64,000 bases of DNA from Pleionea sediminis (GTDB lineage Bacteria; Pseudomonadota; Gammaproteobacteria; Enterobacterales; Kangiellaceae), in NCBI RefSeq assembly GCF_007570825.1, contig NZ_SUNB01000009.1:1-64000 (forward strand). Direction: 5' to 3'. Both the position numbers and the translations under genes were made by a program. The notes under the pieces were generated by a model that had not been told where the DNA came from, searched no databases, and saw only the letters and a list, made by a program, of their open reading frames with translations. Positions 36,384 through 47,000 of this stretch are shown here, in pieces. Numbering within the stretch: the first letter of the stretch is position 1; each line of letters opens with the position of its first letter.

Positions 36384-36884
36384 GTTTTAAACTCCAATGG
36401 TTTGTTAAAAATAATTCAAGAAATAGGTTTGGTCGTCGACAACGCGAGCGAGATTATAGGCGTAAAATATTAAATGTAAATGAAAGATAGAAAATATTTA
36501 CTGGTAGTATCAGATATAAATATTTAAAAGAACTCTTTTTTTAGATGTGTTTTGGTGGTGTGGGTTCTATTAGTTTTTATTTGTTGTTTATTGATAAGTT
36601 TAAGGCTGTTTTATAAAGTTTTTCATTGCACTTGATTGTAAGGTTTGAAGTTTGGTTTTAGAAGAGTTTGGATTGCTATTTTATTTATTGTGAAAGAGAC
36701 TTTAATGTAGAAGGAGTGTTTTGGATGCGACGGTCGATCGATAATGATTTGTCAAAATGAATCTGGCTTACTTGTATAAAAGGCCTTTAGGTTATCTTTT
36801 GGAAAGACTTTATTGTTTTGGTACTAATTATACCTATTGTCAGTTAGCGATTGACTAGTGATAGCCAGACTTAGGGAATATTTT
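36384..36884. other. AT-rich intergenic region, no gene seen
   Basis: About 500 bp of strongly AT-rich sequence with no credible ORF on either strand, no strong terminator and no repeat shared with other parts of the window. It holds the promoter for the minus-strand gene ending at 36383. Confidence 0.5.
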
Positions 36885-38024
36885 CTAGCTCTGGTTTTCA
36901 GTTAATTCATTGATCACCGTTCTTAAATGTTGAATGTCTTGCTCGAGTACTAATCGGGCGTTGGCATGCTCTTCATCGTTTTCTAATTGCGATAAATTAA
37001 AAATTTTGCTTTTTAACTCAATCAGATTTTTAATGATCTCGATATCATTTTTAATCTTATCTTCCTTTTTACTCCCTGACTTTAGCGCATTTTCCTTTGA
37101 AATAAGAAGCCCCTCTAAACTCTGAACGGGAACACCATCTAATTCTTCTTTTTGATCTAGCGACCCATAAGGCATTCTAGAGCGAGTTAGATCAACAGAA
37201 ACCATTTCTTCTTTAGAATAAGAAACGCTTGTTTTTGAATCGCTGGACTGTTCAAAGACTTTACCGAGGCCAAACCGAGCGTTCTCAAATGCTTCTTGTT
37301 TGACTAATAGATCAATGTCGCCAGGATCTCTGAATTCAACGCCTAAACTACCTGCCCAGAGCTTTATGGCACTACTGCCCGTTAGCATCCAATCATTCCC
37401 AGCAACTTTGGTCATCTCTTCTGATAAAGCATCTATACATTCTTTTGATATTGAGCCAGTAAGTGCTTGTTTTAGACCTTCTGTGTCCATTGCCTCAGGT
37501 AAAGGGGTATCGATAACAAACAATTCAGCAGGGGAAAATTCGACGGGTATTGGATCGCCTCCATCAGACGGTTGGAGATTAACGGTCAATTTATTAGTCA
37601 TTGGGTCATAGTTGCTAACGACTCCCTTCGAGCCATTCATAATTCCTTTCTTATTCACTTCGACGGTATCGCCAACTTTAGGAATATCGACGAATACAAT
37701 GTTTTGACTTTCGGCCGCTTCAAGCAGCTGCTTGACTTGCGCTGCATCTAATTCCTCTCCCATATTTTCGTCGAACAGCTTTGCAACCGCCTCCCGACTC
37801 TTTGGGCTGGTTGAGTTTTGCAAAATGAGCTTGAGTGTTTCAGCTTTAACCGTTTCTTTTTCTGCGTTGCGTAGTTCCGGCGTTGTTGGTTGTGGCTCCG
37901 CTCGATTTTCAGGGTTATGTAGCTCTTCAGCCGTTGCACTTGTTCCTGTGCTTTCAGGTGTTGCTTGATTCGCTAATTGCGCTACATCCGAAAATCGAGC
38001 AACAGCAGGGTCTAAGTTTGGCAT
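36885..38024 (-). CDS. Candidate secreted effector with nucleotidyltransferase domain
   Basis: The protein has 379 residues; ATG at 38024 is preceded by AGAGGTAG. The N-terminal 60 residues are disordered and rich in Ser, Thr, Pro, Gln and Ala without a Sec signal, as in type III effectors. Residues about 117-150 form a KOW/SH3-like strand set (VGDTVEVNKKG, GSKGVVSNYDP). Residues 213-330 carry nucleotidyltransferase features: LTGSSAI (215-220), DPGDIDLLV (234-241), a VDLTRSRM segment, and LLISKENAL with a KxxxD-type end (KIKNDIEIIK), as in the AbiEii/MenA-type fold. A coiled-coil tail follows. The gene lies 11 bp behind a CesT-like chaperone gene. Transfer of nucleotides to RNA or protein is a family expectation; secretion is inferred. 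Confidence 0.6.
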   Translation of the reverse strand: MPNLDPAVARFSDVAQLANQATPESTGTSATAEELHNPENRAEPQPTTPELRNAEKETVKAETLKLILQNSTSPKSREAVAKLFDENMGEELDAAQVKQLLEAAESQNIVFVDIPKVGDTVEVNKKGIMNGSKGVVSNYDPMTNKLTVNLQPSDGGDPIPVEFSPAELFVIDTPLPEAMDTEGLKQALTGSISKECIDALSEEMTKVAGNDWMLTGSSAIKLWAGSLGVEFRDPGDIDLLVKQEAFENARFGLGKVFEQSSDSKTSVSYSKEEMVSVDLTRSRMPYGSLDQKEELDGVPVQSLEGLLISKENALKSGSKKEDKIKNDIEIIKNLIELKSKIFNLSQLENDEEHANARLVLEQDIQHLRTVINELTENQS

Positions 38025-38035
38025 TTCTACCTCTG

Positions 38036-38557
38036 TTATACTTTCAGTAAATAGTTGTGATTAATTAGAGTATCTAAAGAGAGTTCGCTTCTAACTTTTG
38101 AATTGTTAAGCCCGAAATCATTGCACAGAGTTATCCAGTGTTTTGCCTGCTTATCGAAAGCAATGATTTTGTTTCCGAATTCTTGGAGGGAAAGCTCAAA
38201 GGCTATAATTGGAAGAGATAACTCAATTTTCATGTTATTGATCAAACCAAAACTGAAACCTCCGGTTTTTTCCCACAAAGAATTGAAGCCCATTAGTGTC
38301 ATATAGAATTGATTGAGGAGATGGATTTTTTCGGCATCTTGTTGTAGCTCATTTTTATCGACTCTGAGGTGTTGCGGTAGTTGGATGTCGGTTGATAAGT
38401 AGAGTGTGTTTTTAGAGTCGAGCAGTTCGACAAAAGTCTCACGGTCATCACTTATAAAGAGACTCCAATGCTCATTATCATGGCGATAAACACGCTTTAG
38501 TTCAAAGCGAGGACCAATTTCTCTCATAATAAGATCGAGCTTTTTAATATTACTCAT
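38036..38557 (-). CDS. CesT-like type III secretion chaperone (candidate)
   Basis: The protein has 173 residues without signal peptide. The pattern fits the CesT/SycE chaperone family: an N-terminal helix, a strand pair (ETFVELLDSKNTLYLSTDI), a short helix, then GGFSFGL followed by strands with 'IELSLPI' and a final helix containing W (AKHWITLCNDFG). Length and acidity also fit. Such chaperones bind the disordered N terminus of one effector and are encoded directly upstream, as here. No type III apparatus genes lie in the window, so the system would have to be elsewhere. Assignment rests on pattern, not on a profile match. Confidence 0.55.
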   Translation of the reverse strand: MSNIKKLDLIMREIGPRFELKRVYRHDNEHWSLFISDDRETFVELLDSKNTLYLSTDIQLPQHLRVDKNELQQDAEKIHLLNQFYMTLMGFNSLWEKTGGFSFGLINNMKIELSLPIIAFELSLQEFGNKIIAFDKQAKHWITLCNDFGLNNSKVRSELSLDTLINHNYLLKV

Positions 38558-39099
38558 AAAGTGTGATCAACTTAAACGTTTCAAGAGAGTACAAAATGAA
38601 TGGTTGGTCCGCATCTTTTCGCTACTCACATTCTATAAACTCATTTCGTTGGCGTGGATAAATTAACAACTCTTGATTCTTGTGTTATCAATTTTAGGTG
38701 TTTGATTTGAGAAATTAGGCATGATTTATTACGTTATCGGAAGTCAAAGACCAATGAAGTATACGGTGATTGACTACATTGGCGATGGAATTCAGTGAGG
38801 AAAACAGCTCCATTCTATTACATCTGTTATGTAGTAAATATGACAGGTGCGGCTGGGTTCGAGTATCGTTCCTTAAGGAGGTGAACTTAATTGTAATTTT
38901 CAGGAATATTAAGAGTAAATAAAGAACAATAGGCAATAAGGTGAAACATGAACTATTCACAGTGTTCATCGGATATTGATATACTAATAATATTGGATGA
39001 AAAACAACCTCTGTTCGATAGAATGGTGTAATTATTAACCTGGAATTGCTCAAACGGAGTCTTTATTATTGAGCCGATTTATTATACTTAAGGATGAAC
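38558..39099. other. Intergenic region, no confident gene
   Basis: About 540 bp between the divergent chaperone and Sel1/TonB-C genes. A 112-residue minus-strand frame (38715-39053) has a poor composition and no ribosome-binding site. A plus-strand ATG at 38719 opens only 25 codons. AAGGA just before 39100 sets the start of the next gene. Confidence 0.5.
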
Positions 39100-40476
39100 A
39101 TGAAGTATTTAGTCTTATTTTTACTGTTTTTCAGTAGTGCCACTGCTTTTTCCAGCTTTGATGAAGCAATAGCCGACTATGAACAAGGGCACTATCAAAG
39201 TGCTTATCAGAAGTTTAAAAATCTCGCTGAAATCGGAAATGCTGCCTCTCAATTTAATCTGGGTGTCATGTATTATCAGGGGCAACATGTTCAGCGTGAC
39301 GTGAATAAAGCCTATGCTTGGATTAAATTGTCACTTCAAGGTACACGTGATGATGATAATGAATTTTCTCAACGAAAATCGATTCTCGATATTGTTGAAA
39401 AAGAAGTAGTGTCTAGTCCTGCTGAGTCTGAGTTTAAAAAGTTAAACAGACAATACGGTTTGAAGGTGTTGGCTGAAACACTTTATCCGAAATTGAAAAG
39501 TAAAGAAGCATTTCCTCCTCCCAAAGTTATTCGATCGGTAAAGCCAAGGTTTCCAACTAAAATACAAGGTAAAAGTCGGTCGAGACGACTGGTTGAACAA
39601 GAAGGGGTGGTGCGAATGAAGTTTGATATTGATGAGTCAGGACGACCGAGAAATATCGTTGTACTCGACTACTTTCCATCTAAAATATTTATTCAGCCAA
39701 CAATAACCGCTTTTAAAAATTGGGTTTTTGAACCAGCTAAGTATTCCAATGGAGGCGTTTATTACTACGAGGATGCGCACTATACCTTTGCATACGATTT
39801 GACAGGTGGTGTTCTTATGCCACAAAAGCGGCATGTCAAAGAAATACTCAAAGGTGTAGAACAAGGTAATGTAGAATCTGAGTTTCTATACGGATTTATA
39901 TTGCAGCAGTTCAGAGGATTTCAAGATTCAGAGAACTATAACGATTGGTATTTGAAGGCCGCACTAAAAGGTCATGCTCTGGCTCAATATTCCTTGGGTA
40001 AGAATATGGTGTTAGGGAGCAAGTGTGAAGTCGATCAAGAAAAAGGGATCAAATGGCTGACTCGTGCTGTGGCTAACGGTCAATCTGATGCACAACTGGA
40101 GTTAGGAAGAATATACGCAAAGCAAATGAGTGAAGCTCAACAAGCCAGGGCGATAAAGCTACTAAAAGATAATATTAAACAAACAAACTCAGATAACGCA
40201 AAATTTACTTTATTAAAAATACTTTTGAAATCTCCTTATGAACCATTGCGTGATTACTCATTAGCGCTAGAACTATTAGATTCAATGGAATGGGAGTCAA
40301 TTTATGATCCGGTAACGCCTTTTGAGTTTCGGAGCTACGCTTATGCTGGACTCGGTGATTACGAGTCGGCTTTTGAAGCTATGAAAGAAGCCGTAGAAAC
40401 TGCTCGGGATAATGACTATTACTACTTGAAGCTTAAACAAAAACGAAATCAATATAAAAGGCTTCTTGATAAGTAG
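39100..40476 (+). CDS. Exported Sel1-repeat protein with TonB C-terminal-like domain
   Basis: About 458 residues. ATG 39100 is preferred over ATG 39094 because AAGGA is then 5-6 bp away. After a signal peptide (ending TAFS) come Sel1/TPR-like repeats (about 22-75: EQGHYQSAYQKFKNLAEIGN, FNLGVMYYQG). A TonB-C-like fold spans about 165-230 (GVVRMKFDIDESGRPRNIVV, then FKNWVFEPAKY), and further Sel1 repeats spread over 250-350 (ALKGHALAQYSLGKNMVLG, ANGQSDAQLELGRIY). The combination suggests periplasmic protein-protein interaction. TonB-C without a membrane anchor and proline linker is unlikely to energise receptors. Function is not established. Confidence 0.75.
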   Translation: MKYLVLFLLFFSSATAFSSFDEAIADYEQGHYQSAYQKFKNLAEIGNAASQFNLGVMYYQGQHVQRDVNKAYAWIKLSLQGTRDDDNEFSQRKSILDIVEKEVVSSPAESEFKKLNRQYGLKVLAETLYPKLKSKEAFPPPKVIRSVKPRFPTKIQGKSRSRRLVEQEGVVRMKFDIDESGRPRNIVVLDYFPSKIFIQPTITAFKNWVFEPAKYSNGGVYYYEDAHYTFAYDLTGGVLMPQKRHVKEILKGVEQGNVESEFLYGFILQQFRGFQDSENYNDWYLKAALKGHALAQYSLGKNMVLGSKCEVDQEKGIKWLTRAVANGQSDAQLELGRIYAKQMSEAQQARAIKLLKDNIKQTNSDNAKFTLLKILLKSPYEPLRDYSLALELLDSMEWESIYDPVTPFEFRSYAYAGLGDYESAFEAMKEAVETARDNDYYYLKLKQKRNQYKRLLDK

Positions 40477-40576
40477 GTTTATGCTCCGGAGAAACGAACA
40501 CTTTAAATCTATTCCTTTCTACTTTAGTGAATATCTGTGCCATTTGACAACTCCACTAAATGACACAGGTTATTTC

Positions 40577-40608
40577 AACGTCATTGATTGTTAATGACCA
40601 ATGACGTT
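40577..40608 (-). terminator. Hairpin between convergent genes
   Basis: AACGTCATTG (40577-40586) and CAATGACGTT (40599-40608) form a perfect 10-bp stem with a 12-nt loop, between the plus-strand gene ending at 40476 and the minus-strand gene ending at 40617. No long T run follows on either strand, so efficiency is uncertain. Confidence 0.4.
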
Positions 40609-40616
40609 TACTGAAA

Positions 40617-41330
40617 CTAACAACGTTGACGATGGAATTCTGCTAAAACAACAGCTTCATTCCATTGGATCCAAAGTGCTGCAAGAATAAATGGAGCAGA
40701 AGGGTTCCACCATTGCTGCTGAGTTGCCAGAATTTGATTATAAAGATGTGCCGCTTTTACCGTATAATAAACAGCGAGGTCGCAATCCGCTTGGTCTAAT
40801 GATTTAGTCATATCTCCTGTTGATTTAGGAAAGGGCAGTGACGAATGGTTGATTGTGTTTCTATCAACTTCTGTATTCAAGCTAATTATTTGAGTATTTT
40901 CTGCCGATTTCCCCTCAGTCATATTCTTCTCTAAGAGTTTGCAGTCATTTAAAGATAACTGTATTTGCCCTCTTTCTGATTGTAGATAGCCATGACAGGA
41001 ATCACCTGAAAATACTTTATTGTCCGTTGTAAAATGAGCAATGTCATTAACGTCTAGTGACAAGCTAAAATCTTGCTGAGAAAATTGTTTGGTAAAAAAC
41101 TGAGAGTGTTGCGCTTTAGCTGAGATAAATAAGTTTTCATTGTTATCGAGCTGTAGCATAAAGGCTAAGTCACCTTCTTTTCCATTATCTGTGTGCACAC
41201 TAATGTTTGTCTTAGTAATAGTACTTGAGCTTATGGTTGATTCTCCTTTAATCATTACATCGGCGTCAGCATTTGTATTAATACCACCTAGGGCAAATAA
41301 AAATATTAAACCCGCTGAAACATTTTTCAT
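40617..41330 (-). CDS. Exported protein of unknown function
   Basis: The protein has 237 residues; ATG at 41330 is preceded by CCAGGAGATTGAT. A signal peptide (MKNVSAGLIFLFALGGINTNADA) is followed by a beta-rich domain with Ser/Thr-rich strands, a Cys pair (DSCHGYL and NDCKLL), and a C-terminal helical segment rich in Trp and Ala (QQQWWNPSAPFILAALWIQW). No family was recognised. The gene is monocistronic. Confidence 0.7.
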   Translation of the reverse strand: MKNVSAGLIFLFALGGINTNADADVMIKGESTISSSTITKTNISVHTDNGKEGDLAFMLQLDNNENLFISAKAQHSQFFTKQFSQQDFSLSLDVNDIAHFTTDNKVFSGDSCHGYLQSERGQIQLSLNDCKLLEKNMTEGKSAENTQIISLNTEVDRNTINHSSLPFPKSTGDMTKSLDQADCDLAVYYTVKAAHLYNQILATQQQWWNPSAPFILAALWIQWNEAVVLAEFHRQRC

Positions 41331-41827
41331 ATCAATCTCCTGGATACTATAAATTTTTAAGTGTCCGGTTATTCAATTAATAAATTAACCAAAAACCGAG
41401 TTTGTGTTGGTGCGCATCAACACGGTCGAGCTTACTAAGAGGCTTAAAACTGAGTCTGTAAGATAGTCTTACAATAATTTAATAAGCGATATTTTAACGG
41501 ATATAAAATGAAATATTGTTTGAGAAAATATGAATAACAAGCGAGTTTTATCGCTGGTTATTCTGTTAAGAGTTATCCTTTTATATCGAGTGTTTGTTTT
41601 AGTGAGTGAAAAATAGCATTTGGTTTTGTATGGGTATAACTGTCATTAATCGCAGGTGTGAGTTTTGTTAATCGCAAAGATGAAAATAAAGGCGATAAAT
41701 GTGAGATCTGTTTCATTCTTTTATTATATTTTTGTCAGTTGTCATTAATCGTATTGTTAAATCTTACCTAAATTTATAAGTACCTAAACACAAACCAACG
41801 CTGACACTGTTAGTGAGGAGGTTTTTT
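41331..41827. other. Intergenic region with palindromes upstream of the protease
   Basis: About 500 bp without genes. A near-perfect 20-bp palindrome, GTGTTGGTGCGCATCAACAC (41404-41423), and a smaller one, GTAAGA-TAG-TCTTAC (41458-41472), could be operators for the divergent exported protein or the protease. AGGAGG directly precedes the protease start. Confidence 0.45.
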
Positions 41828-43327
41828 ATGCGTACGCCAGTTAGATTTATCTCAATAATTTCAATGAAAAATTTCAAACAATATTTATCGATACTTTTTC
41901 TAGTTTTGATGGCTTCTGTATCTTATTCGGAAAATTCAAATGACGATGAGCCGAAGGTTCGCCCGAGTATTGTTGGCGGTGTTGAAGTAACACCGGGCAG
42001 TCGAAGTTATCAAGCCATGTTACTTTTTAATGGCCGCCAAGGTTGTGGTGGAACATTGATTGCTGATTACTGGGTGATTACAGCAGCTCACTGTCTTGAT
42101 AATGCGAATACCAGTAGCTTAACCGTGAAACTTGGTGCTCATTATCGCAACAGTGGCGGAACCACACATCGCGTTAACCAGATAATTCGTCATCCTAATT
42201 GGGGAGGCGGCGGTGTTGTTAATGGTTACGATATTGGTCTTTTGAGATTGGCAACTCCGGCAGCGTCTAATTTGAAAAGAGCCAAGCTACCGACATCTGC
42301 TATTCAGAATGAATTAGCTTCTCCCGGTAAGTACATCACTGTGTCGGGCTGGGGACGTACTTATAATGGTGGGCCAGCGAGTAATGTGTTGTTAGAAGTC
42401 GACTTACCAGTACTTTCGACTCAGCAGTGTCGGCAACAACTTTCTTCATCCATCGATGGAACGGTGATTTGTGGCGGAGGACCGAACAATACTTCGGCCT
42501 GTAATGGTGATAGTGGTGGTCCATTTGTGGCAGAAAAAAATGGAACTTTTTATAGTATGGGAACTGTTAGCTGGGGACGAAATTGTCGAGGCGCGACGGC
42601 TTTCACTCGTACATTAAGTTATGTCAATTGGATTAAAAACTACGTTGATATTGATGATGGTGATGACGGCGGCGATGATGGTAACGACGATGGCGAGTTA
42701 TCGAATGGCGTTCCTGTTTCGATCAGTGGAGCCCGAGGTAGCACAAAATACTTTATGATTAATGTACCCAGTGGCGCAAGAAATTTAGTTATCGCAACCT
42801 CCGGCGGTAGTGGTGATGCCGACCTTTATGTGAAGTTGGGACGTCGGCCAACGGAGAACGATTATGACTGCCGCCCCTATCAAAATGGCAATCAAGAAAG
42901 TTGTGACTTTGCGCAAGCCCGAGGCACTTATCACATTATGGTGAAAGGCTGGGCTGACTATCGAAGTGTGACTTTACGCGCGAGTTACGAGTCTGACGAT
43001 GATGATGGAGACGACGGTGGTGTAACGCCCATTAACTCGGTAATAAGAAATATTAATATTCAGCAAGGAACCTGGAAGCGTTATGTATTGGATCTTCCTG
43101 CAGGATATTCACAACTTCAATTTTCAATTTCCGGCGGAAATGGTGAAGTCGATATGTACATCAATTATGGCCGTCAATCAACGTTTAGCGATTACGACTG
43201 CCGTCCGTATAAGTGGGGCAATAACGAAAGTTGTGGTTTCTCTAGCCCACGTGCAGGACGTTGGTATATTGATTTATACGGTTACTACAATTCTCAAGGA
43301 TTAACCTTGACGACTCGAGCTAATTAA
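41828..43327 (+). CDS. Secreted trypsin-like serine protease with two PPC domains
   Basis: About 499 residues. ATG 41828 follows GAGGAGG by 6 bp; the longer GTG frame at 41813 lies inside that ribosome-binding site. A signal peptide and short propeptide lead to the mature N terminus IVGG (from 48). The S1 triad is complete: His 88 (ITAAHC), Asp 135 (YDIGLL), Ser 229 (NGDSGGP). An Asp/Gly-rich linker is followed by two pre-peptidase C-terminal (PPC) domains (about 292-385 and 400-495), each with GD(A/V)D(L/M)Y and DYDCRPY. PPC domains are usually removed after secretion by the type II system. The linkers are probable calcium-binding or flexible spacers. Confidence 0.92.
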   Translation: MRTPVRFISIISMKNFKQYLSILFLVLMASVSYSENSNDDEPKVRPSIVGGVEVTPGSRSYQAMLLFNGRQGCGGTLIADYWVITAAHCLDNANTSSLTVKLGAHYRNSGGTTHRVNQIIRHPNWGGGGVVNGYDIGLLRLATPAASNLKRAKLPTSAIQNELASPGKYITVSGWGRTYNGGPASNVLLEVDLPVLSTQQCRQQLSSSIDGTVICGGGPNNTSACNGDSGGPFVAEKNGTFYSMGTVSWGRNCRGATAFTRTLSYVNWIKNYVDIDDGDDGGDDGNDDGELSNGVPVSISGARGSTKYFMINVPSGARNLVIATSGGSGDADLYVKLGRRPTENDYDCRPYQNGNQESCDFAQARGTYHIMVKGWADYRSVTLRASYESDDDDGDDGGVTPINSVIRNINIQQGTWKRYVLDLPAGYSQLQFSISGGNGEVDMYINYGRQSTFSDYDCRPYKWGNNESCGFSSPRAGRWYIDLYGYYNSQGLTLTTRAN

Positions 43328-43350
43328 GTTACTTCGAAACCGACTCATTG

Positions 43351-43386
43351 CGCCTCGTTCTATTATACGGAAGAGGCGTTTTTTTA
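43351..43386 (+). terminator. Rho-independent terminator after the protease gene
   Basis: CGCCTC and GAGGCG form the stem, followed directly by TTTTTTT (43379-43385). It lies 24 bp after the stop codon. Confidence 0.85.
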
Positions 43387-43549
43387 GCTATTTTCTTAAG
43401 GCTCGAGAAATTTTTATATCGAGCTGAAGAATTTAATTATCTTTTAATAGCGGTAACTGTTAGATTGAAAATTGAAAGTAGATATTACTCTGAGATCAGA
43501 AAGTAAACAGAGTTGTGAGGAATTAAATGTAACTTTTCAGGGCTAGATA

Positions 43550-43765
43550 ATGGGAATTATTATTTCATATATCATCGGTGCATTATTTATTCTGTTACCG
43601 AAAATCATGGGTAAAGTTATTGCTGAGCTGCTAGCCCTTATTTCAACACCAAGATTTGGCCGGCCTCCTGACGATCAAATAAATGCGAGACCTATTTTCT
43701 CAATACTTATTGGGGTGGTTATTTTAAGTATCACCGCTGCCATTCAATTAAACAGTCAAAATTAA
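43550..43765 (+). CDS. Small two-helix membrane protein
   Basis: The protein has 71 residues, starting at ATG 43550 with an AGGG about 9 bp upstream. One hydrophobic helix lies near 2-17 and another near 49-66 (SILIGVVILSITAAIQL), joined by a basic/proline loop (TPRFGRPPDDQINARP). No family was recognised. It is transcribed alone between two terminators. Confidence 0.5.
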   Translation: MGIIISYIIGALFILLPKIMGKVIAELLALISTPRFGRPPDDQINARPIFSILIGVVILSITAAIQLNSQN

Positions 43766-43882
43766 CCTCTCTTTGATGAAATAGTGCTTGATCTGCCGAC
43801 ATAAAAAAGAATTTGAAATATGGAAATGGACATTTCGCAGACTCAGACTATAAAACAGCAATTAGTTCAATTAAAAAAACAT

Positions 43883-43904
43883 ACACTCTCGACAGAGTGT
43901 TTTT
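43883..43904 (+). terminator. Small terminator hairpin
   Basis: ACACTCTC and GAGAGTGT-type arms (ACACTCT CGAC AGAGTGT) are followed by TTTT. It lies about 120 bp after the small membrane gene. Confidence 0.55.
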
Positions 43905-43991
43905 AAAAGAATAAGGTTCTTATCGTGGGTGGTTTTTCTTTGTCATTAGATACGTTATAAGTTAGATATAGATTAAAGCGATACCGATAAA

Positions 43992-44026
43992 AATACATGG
44001 TAACTTAATGCCGGTTACCATGTATT
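43992..44026 (-). terminator. Terminator of the esterase-metalloprotease gene
   Basis: Perfect 13-bp arms AATACATGGTAAC and GTTACCATGTATT with a 9-nt loop. On the minus strand the stem is followed by TTTTATCGG. It lies 46 bp past the stop codon of the minus-strand gene. Confidence 0.75.
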
Positions 44027-44071
44027 AAATTACTCGCATTCGGTTGTCTGCTTAAACCATTTTTCTGTAAA

Positions 44072-47000
44072 TCAATTCGGCCAGCGCGTTAATTCTTTCG
44101 CATTATTTTCAAAACCATTTATTTCTGCATCAGGCGTTAGATATAAAATGACCGATTCAATTTCGCCTAGCGTTGCAGGCAGGTTTATCGCTCGAGTGTA
44201 CAAACTTCTGGACGATAAGGGATCTTGAGTAGTGTCCCATTCAATGGGCAACATCACTAATCTTTCACGCCCACCTTGCTGAACTTTTACTGTTAAGTCG
44301 CACCCTTGTGACGGACAATAAATAGTTTTCGCACGATTTCTATCGTAATCGGACTGAGGATCAAACAAATCGATGGTTCCGGATAAATACGGACCGATTG
44401 GTGGGTAGATCATAGTGACGTCTGGTTTTGCACCGCTTGCTGCTACCATAACGCTGTAAACATTGATGTCTCGATTGACAGGGTACTGCACTCCATTGTT
44501 GTTAACAGAAGAGGTGTAATCGCCTGTTTGTTCGTTCCATTTGGCAAAGCTATTTAATTGACCGTTCCACTTGACCATGTGACGTTGAAGATAGTTTCGC
44601 ATTTGGTTGACGGAATAATCGGAGAAATGTCGCAAGTAATAACCTTGTTCTTGATCCCCTTGACCACCACCTTGCATGGGATCCATTTTATAGGTGCCAG
44701 GAACGCCTCCGACAGCATTGTCTTGCACTGTGGGAGGAATAAAATTTCCCGTTCTTAAATCGAATGCCCAAGCAGGACCTGCGTGCGTCAAATTATAATT
44801 GTTAGGAGCCGGTATGCCATGCATATCTCCTTTGTAAGGATACTGATTGCTATTGCCCCAATGTGGTAATGACAAAGCGTGTCCCAATTCGTGATGTAAA
44901 ATTCCTAAGCCGGTGCCATTCCCAACACCTTTGAATCCGCCAGCTTGTCCTCCCGCATTAACACCATAAATATTTAGATAATATAAACTGGTTTGTCGTG
45001 CTCCACCGGCGGCTTGCAATGCATTAATCCATTGCAATGCCGCTGCTTGTTCGCCATCAAAATTTAGTCCGGTTTGATCTTTGTAGTCTTGCTTTGAAAT
45101 GACTTTGGCTGCAGCGACACCTGCTCTTGGTGGAATCACTAACTCTTCAAAAACAAGGTTATTGATTCGACGCAATTCGATGTCTGAAACGGGCCATTTC
45201 GATTCCAGTTCGCTTAACCAGTCTTGTGGATAGTCTCGGTTCGTGTAGTTGAAGTAATGAACATCGAACATGTTCATAATGACTTTGTTGGGTGCTGTTA
45301 CTTTTATTGAATTTAATTCGTATGAGTCATTGCCCGCGATTACTTTCAAACGAAGTCCGGGTTGAATCCACTCTTTAGGGATGGTGGCTGTAAAGCTGTC
45401 ATCGTATTTGTGTTGAACGCTTCCGAGAGTCGAATCAAATTGCGTTGGGACGGTGTTTGGCCCTTGCATTGTTAAGCGAGTTGTTCGTCCATTTAAAAAC
45501 AAGGTAGTTGTTACTTCTGGTGACGGCGTATTGGCTTCATTGGTAATAACTTGAACTTTCAGCAAGGCTACTCGATCGCTCACTAATCCGAACAAATCAC
45601 TGGTGGGTTCTAGTACATGATTTTGCGCAAAGTAAACGTTTTGTATGGATACATTGCTACTTTTGGCTTCAATTTTCATACTATCCAAATTGGGACCGGC
45701 ATTAATTGCCTGTACTCGAAAAGAATGTTGTCCCTTCGGTAAGTAAACGTCGTAACTTGCGTTCCCCCAGGTTGTCCAACTGCCGGTGCCCGAAAAAGGT
45801 AAGTCTAAAATTTCATTTCCATTGAGTAGCAGTTTGGAGTTTCGCGTACCGCGTAAGTTGGCGTAACGAAAACTTAGAGTGTAGGTTCCATCTTCAGGAA
45901 TAGTAATCGCCGGCCATTCGACGTAACTGCCAGCGCCGCCATAATCGACAAAGCCACGACCCGAGTAGCCAGGATGAACGTCGGTAACTCTTGCATCATT
46001 GAGTTGAGTATTATCTTCTGCTTCATAAAGATTACTTTGAATGAGCTCTAACGTCATGTGATCTAAATTGGGTCCACCATTGATCGCCTCGACTCTTAAT
46101 GCATGTTGGCCGTTAGGTAAATAAACTTCATAACTGACGGTTGCCCAATTCGTCCAACTGCCCGTTGAATTGAAGGGTAATTCGAGTATGGCGTTGTCAT
46201 TTAGAAACAGTTGCGAGTTTCGAGAGCTAGAACCATTGGCATAGCGAAAACTGATTTGATAGTAACCGGCGGTATCGATATTAATACTGGGCCATTCAAC
46301 AAAACTTCCCGCCCAGCCAAAATCAATAAATCCTCGTCCAGTGAAACCGGCATGATTGTCAGCAAAAGACGATTGATTTAAAACCGTATTCTCTTCGGCT
46401 TCATAAAGATTATCGCCGCAAACGGTTGTTGAATCTGAAGATTTACATTGAATGTCAACCAAGGCTTCTGCGAGTGATTCGCCGATTTTATAATAGGTTT
46501 CTGCATTGGAGTTCCAGTGGTAACCTTGCGAGCTAGGCGATACATCGGCATCTCTGTAAAAATCACGAGTGTCGATGGTTGCGACGTTCTTTGAGCTAAA
46601 CAATCCGGGATCATTCGGTACCGCCAGTTGTGCTTCCATTAATGATAATGCTCTTGGGTGTGTTTCGCTCCAACCCGACATGCCCGTTGTAGCGATGATA
46701 AACGGTAAGTCGTTTTCACCAAACTCAGCTCTTAAATCGTTAATCAAATTGACGCAATTAAATAGATATTCATCGTTTGCAGATTGATTGACCCGATCGT
46801 TCCAGCCTTGATGCCATCCTACACCTGCGAGTTGGTAACCCTGACCTTGATAATTCGGAACATGGTTTTGAAGATTATTAAGCACTTCATGAATACGATT
46901 GATCATCAGTGTGTAGTATGGGCCTATATTACCGCCAGAGCTGGGTGGTCGAAAATCGGTTTGTAAACTCTTTCCACCCCAGGCTGTTTTGATGATTAAT

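Noticed and set aside
38715-39053. 112-residue minus-strand ORF
   Set aside because: No ribosome-binding site, irregular composition and no domain; it lies in an intergenic promoter region.
40536-40575. Inverted TGTG(C)CATTT / AAATGACACA resembling IS256 ends
   Set aside because: The match to the IS ends is about 10 bp with no element between them; probably chance or a hairpin.
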